Assembly (NCBI GenBank): GCA_017962865.1
Contig: JAGCUM010000213.1
Location: 1-6,485 of the forward strand
Reading direction: 5' to 3'
Length of the DNA stretch: 6,485 nucleotides
Origin: Spirochaetales bacterium
Lineage (GTDB): Bacteria; Spirochaetota; Spirochaetia; Sphaerochaetales; Sphaerochaetaceae
This document shows positions 6,100 to 6,485 of this stretch, in pieces. Position 1 is the stretch's first letter; the number at the start of each line of letters is the position of its first letter. A program made the translations under genes and the position numbers. A model generated the notes under the pieces. The model was not told where the DNA came from and did not search any database. It was given only the letters and a program-made list of their open reading frames with translations.

Positions 6100-6485
6100 A
6101 TGTTCACATACACAAGAAAAGCCAACTACTACGAAACTGACAAGATGGGAATCATCCATCATTCGAATTACATCCGCTGGATGGAGGAAGCCCGCATCGC
6201 ATTCATGGATGAACTGGGCTTTGGGTTTGTCAAGGTAGAGGAACTCGGATTGGTGTCCCCTGTTGCCGGTATCACCATAAATTACAAGCACCCGGTGAAG
6301 TTCGGGGACATCGTTGATATCAACGTAAAGATTTCCAGATACAGCGGCGTGGTTCAGGAAATAACCTATGAGATGACAAACCGGACCACCGGAATGCTTG
6401 CTGCGACAGCCACTTCAAAGCACTGCTACATGAAGGACGGCACGGTCGTAAACCTGAAGCATGCATTGCCTGAACTGGATGCCGT
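6100..6485 (+). CDS. Acyl-CoA thioesterase, hotdog fold (YbgC/FadM, 4-hydroxybenzoyl-CoA thioesterase-like), 3' end missing
   Basis: The frame from ATG 6100 stays open to the window edge, giving 128 residues of a protein that is usually about 130-150, so only the last few are missing. The N-terminus has the hallmark YYETDKMGIIHHSNYIRWMEEAR region at about 10-32 (quoted here as one run of key residues: Tyr11, Thr13, Asp14, Gly17, His20, His21, Asn23, Tyr24, Glu30, Arg32). Asp14 sits at the catalytic aspartate position of 4-hydroxybenzoyl-CoA thioesterase relatives. The strands after it (INYKHPVKFGD, then the EITYEM and TATSKHCYM segments) complete the hotdog fold. The likely reaction is hydrolysis of short-chain or aromatic acyl-CoA, or acyl-ACP, in the cytoplasm. 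GGAGG (6090-6094) is five bases before the ATG. It starts 15 bases after the amino-acid permease stop and is probably in its operon; no metabolic link between the two is obvious. Confidence 0.93.
   Translation, partial: MFTYTRKANYYETDKMGIIHHSNYIRWMEEARIAFMDELGFGFVKVEELGLVSPVAGITINYKHPVKFGDIVDINVKISRYSGVVQEITYEMTNRTTGMLAATATSKHCYMKDGTVVNLKHALPELDA

Overview
The window is a compact, gene-dense bacterial segment (about half G+C by eye) with two divergently transcribed gene sets that share a 118-base promoter region at about 4788-4905. I suspect a spirochaete, perhaps a Sphaerochaeta- or Treponema-like lineage. The periplasmic binding protein starts with a Lys-Lys signal peptide ending in VFANG and has no lipobox cysteine, a form I associate with binding proteins of that group. 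This taxonomic guess is an inference from one protein style and is not secure.

Minus strand, reading from about 4787 down to 1: an RDD-family membrane protein, then a complete carbohydrate-type (CUT1) ABC importer in the order ATPase (UgpC/MalK type), permease (UgpA/MalF type), permease (UgpE/MalG type) and extracytoplasmic solute-binding protein (cut off by the window start after 313 residues). The gaps are 30, 9, 10 and 39 bases, and the four transporter genes have clear Shine-Dalgarno (SD) sequences. Two of these overlap the stop codon of the preceding gene. This looks like one operon. The binding protein brings the ligand to the two permeases, and the ATPase dimer powers uptake. The binding protein resembles UgpB (glycerol-3-phosphate) in layout, but the substrate cannot be fixed from sequence alone and may equally be an oligosaccharide or other glycerol compound.

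Plus strand, 4906 to the end: an 11-TM amino-acid permease of the HAAAP/APC type, followed 15 bases later by a YbgC/FadM-like hotdog acyl-CoA thioesterase, cut off by the window end. These two are probably co-transcribed.

The genes belong to known families and I see no wholly new system. The points most worth a second look are: (1) the RDD protein, with an unusual acidic loop of about 60 residues, placed first in an ABC importer operon; (2) the two divergent first genes, which both lack a properly spaced SD sequence although all downstream genes have one, and which both have a promoter-like pair placed so that transcription could start at the start codon (possible leaderless mRNAs); (3) an 8-codon leader ORF with a perfect SD sequence just before, and in frame with, the RDD gene. 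No RNA genes, CRISPR arrays, insertion sequences or convincing terminators were seen.
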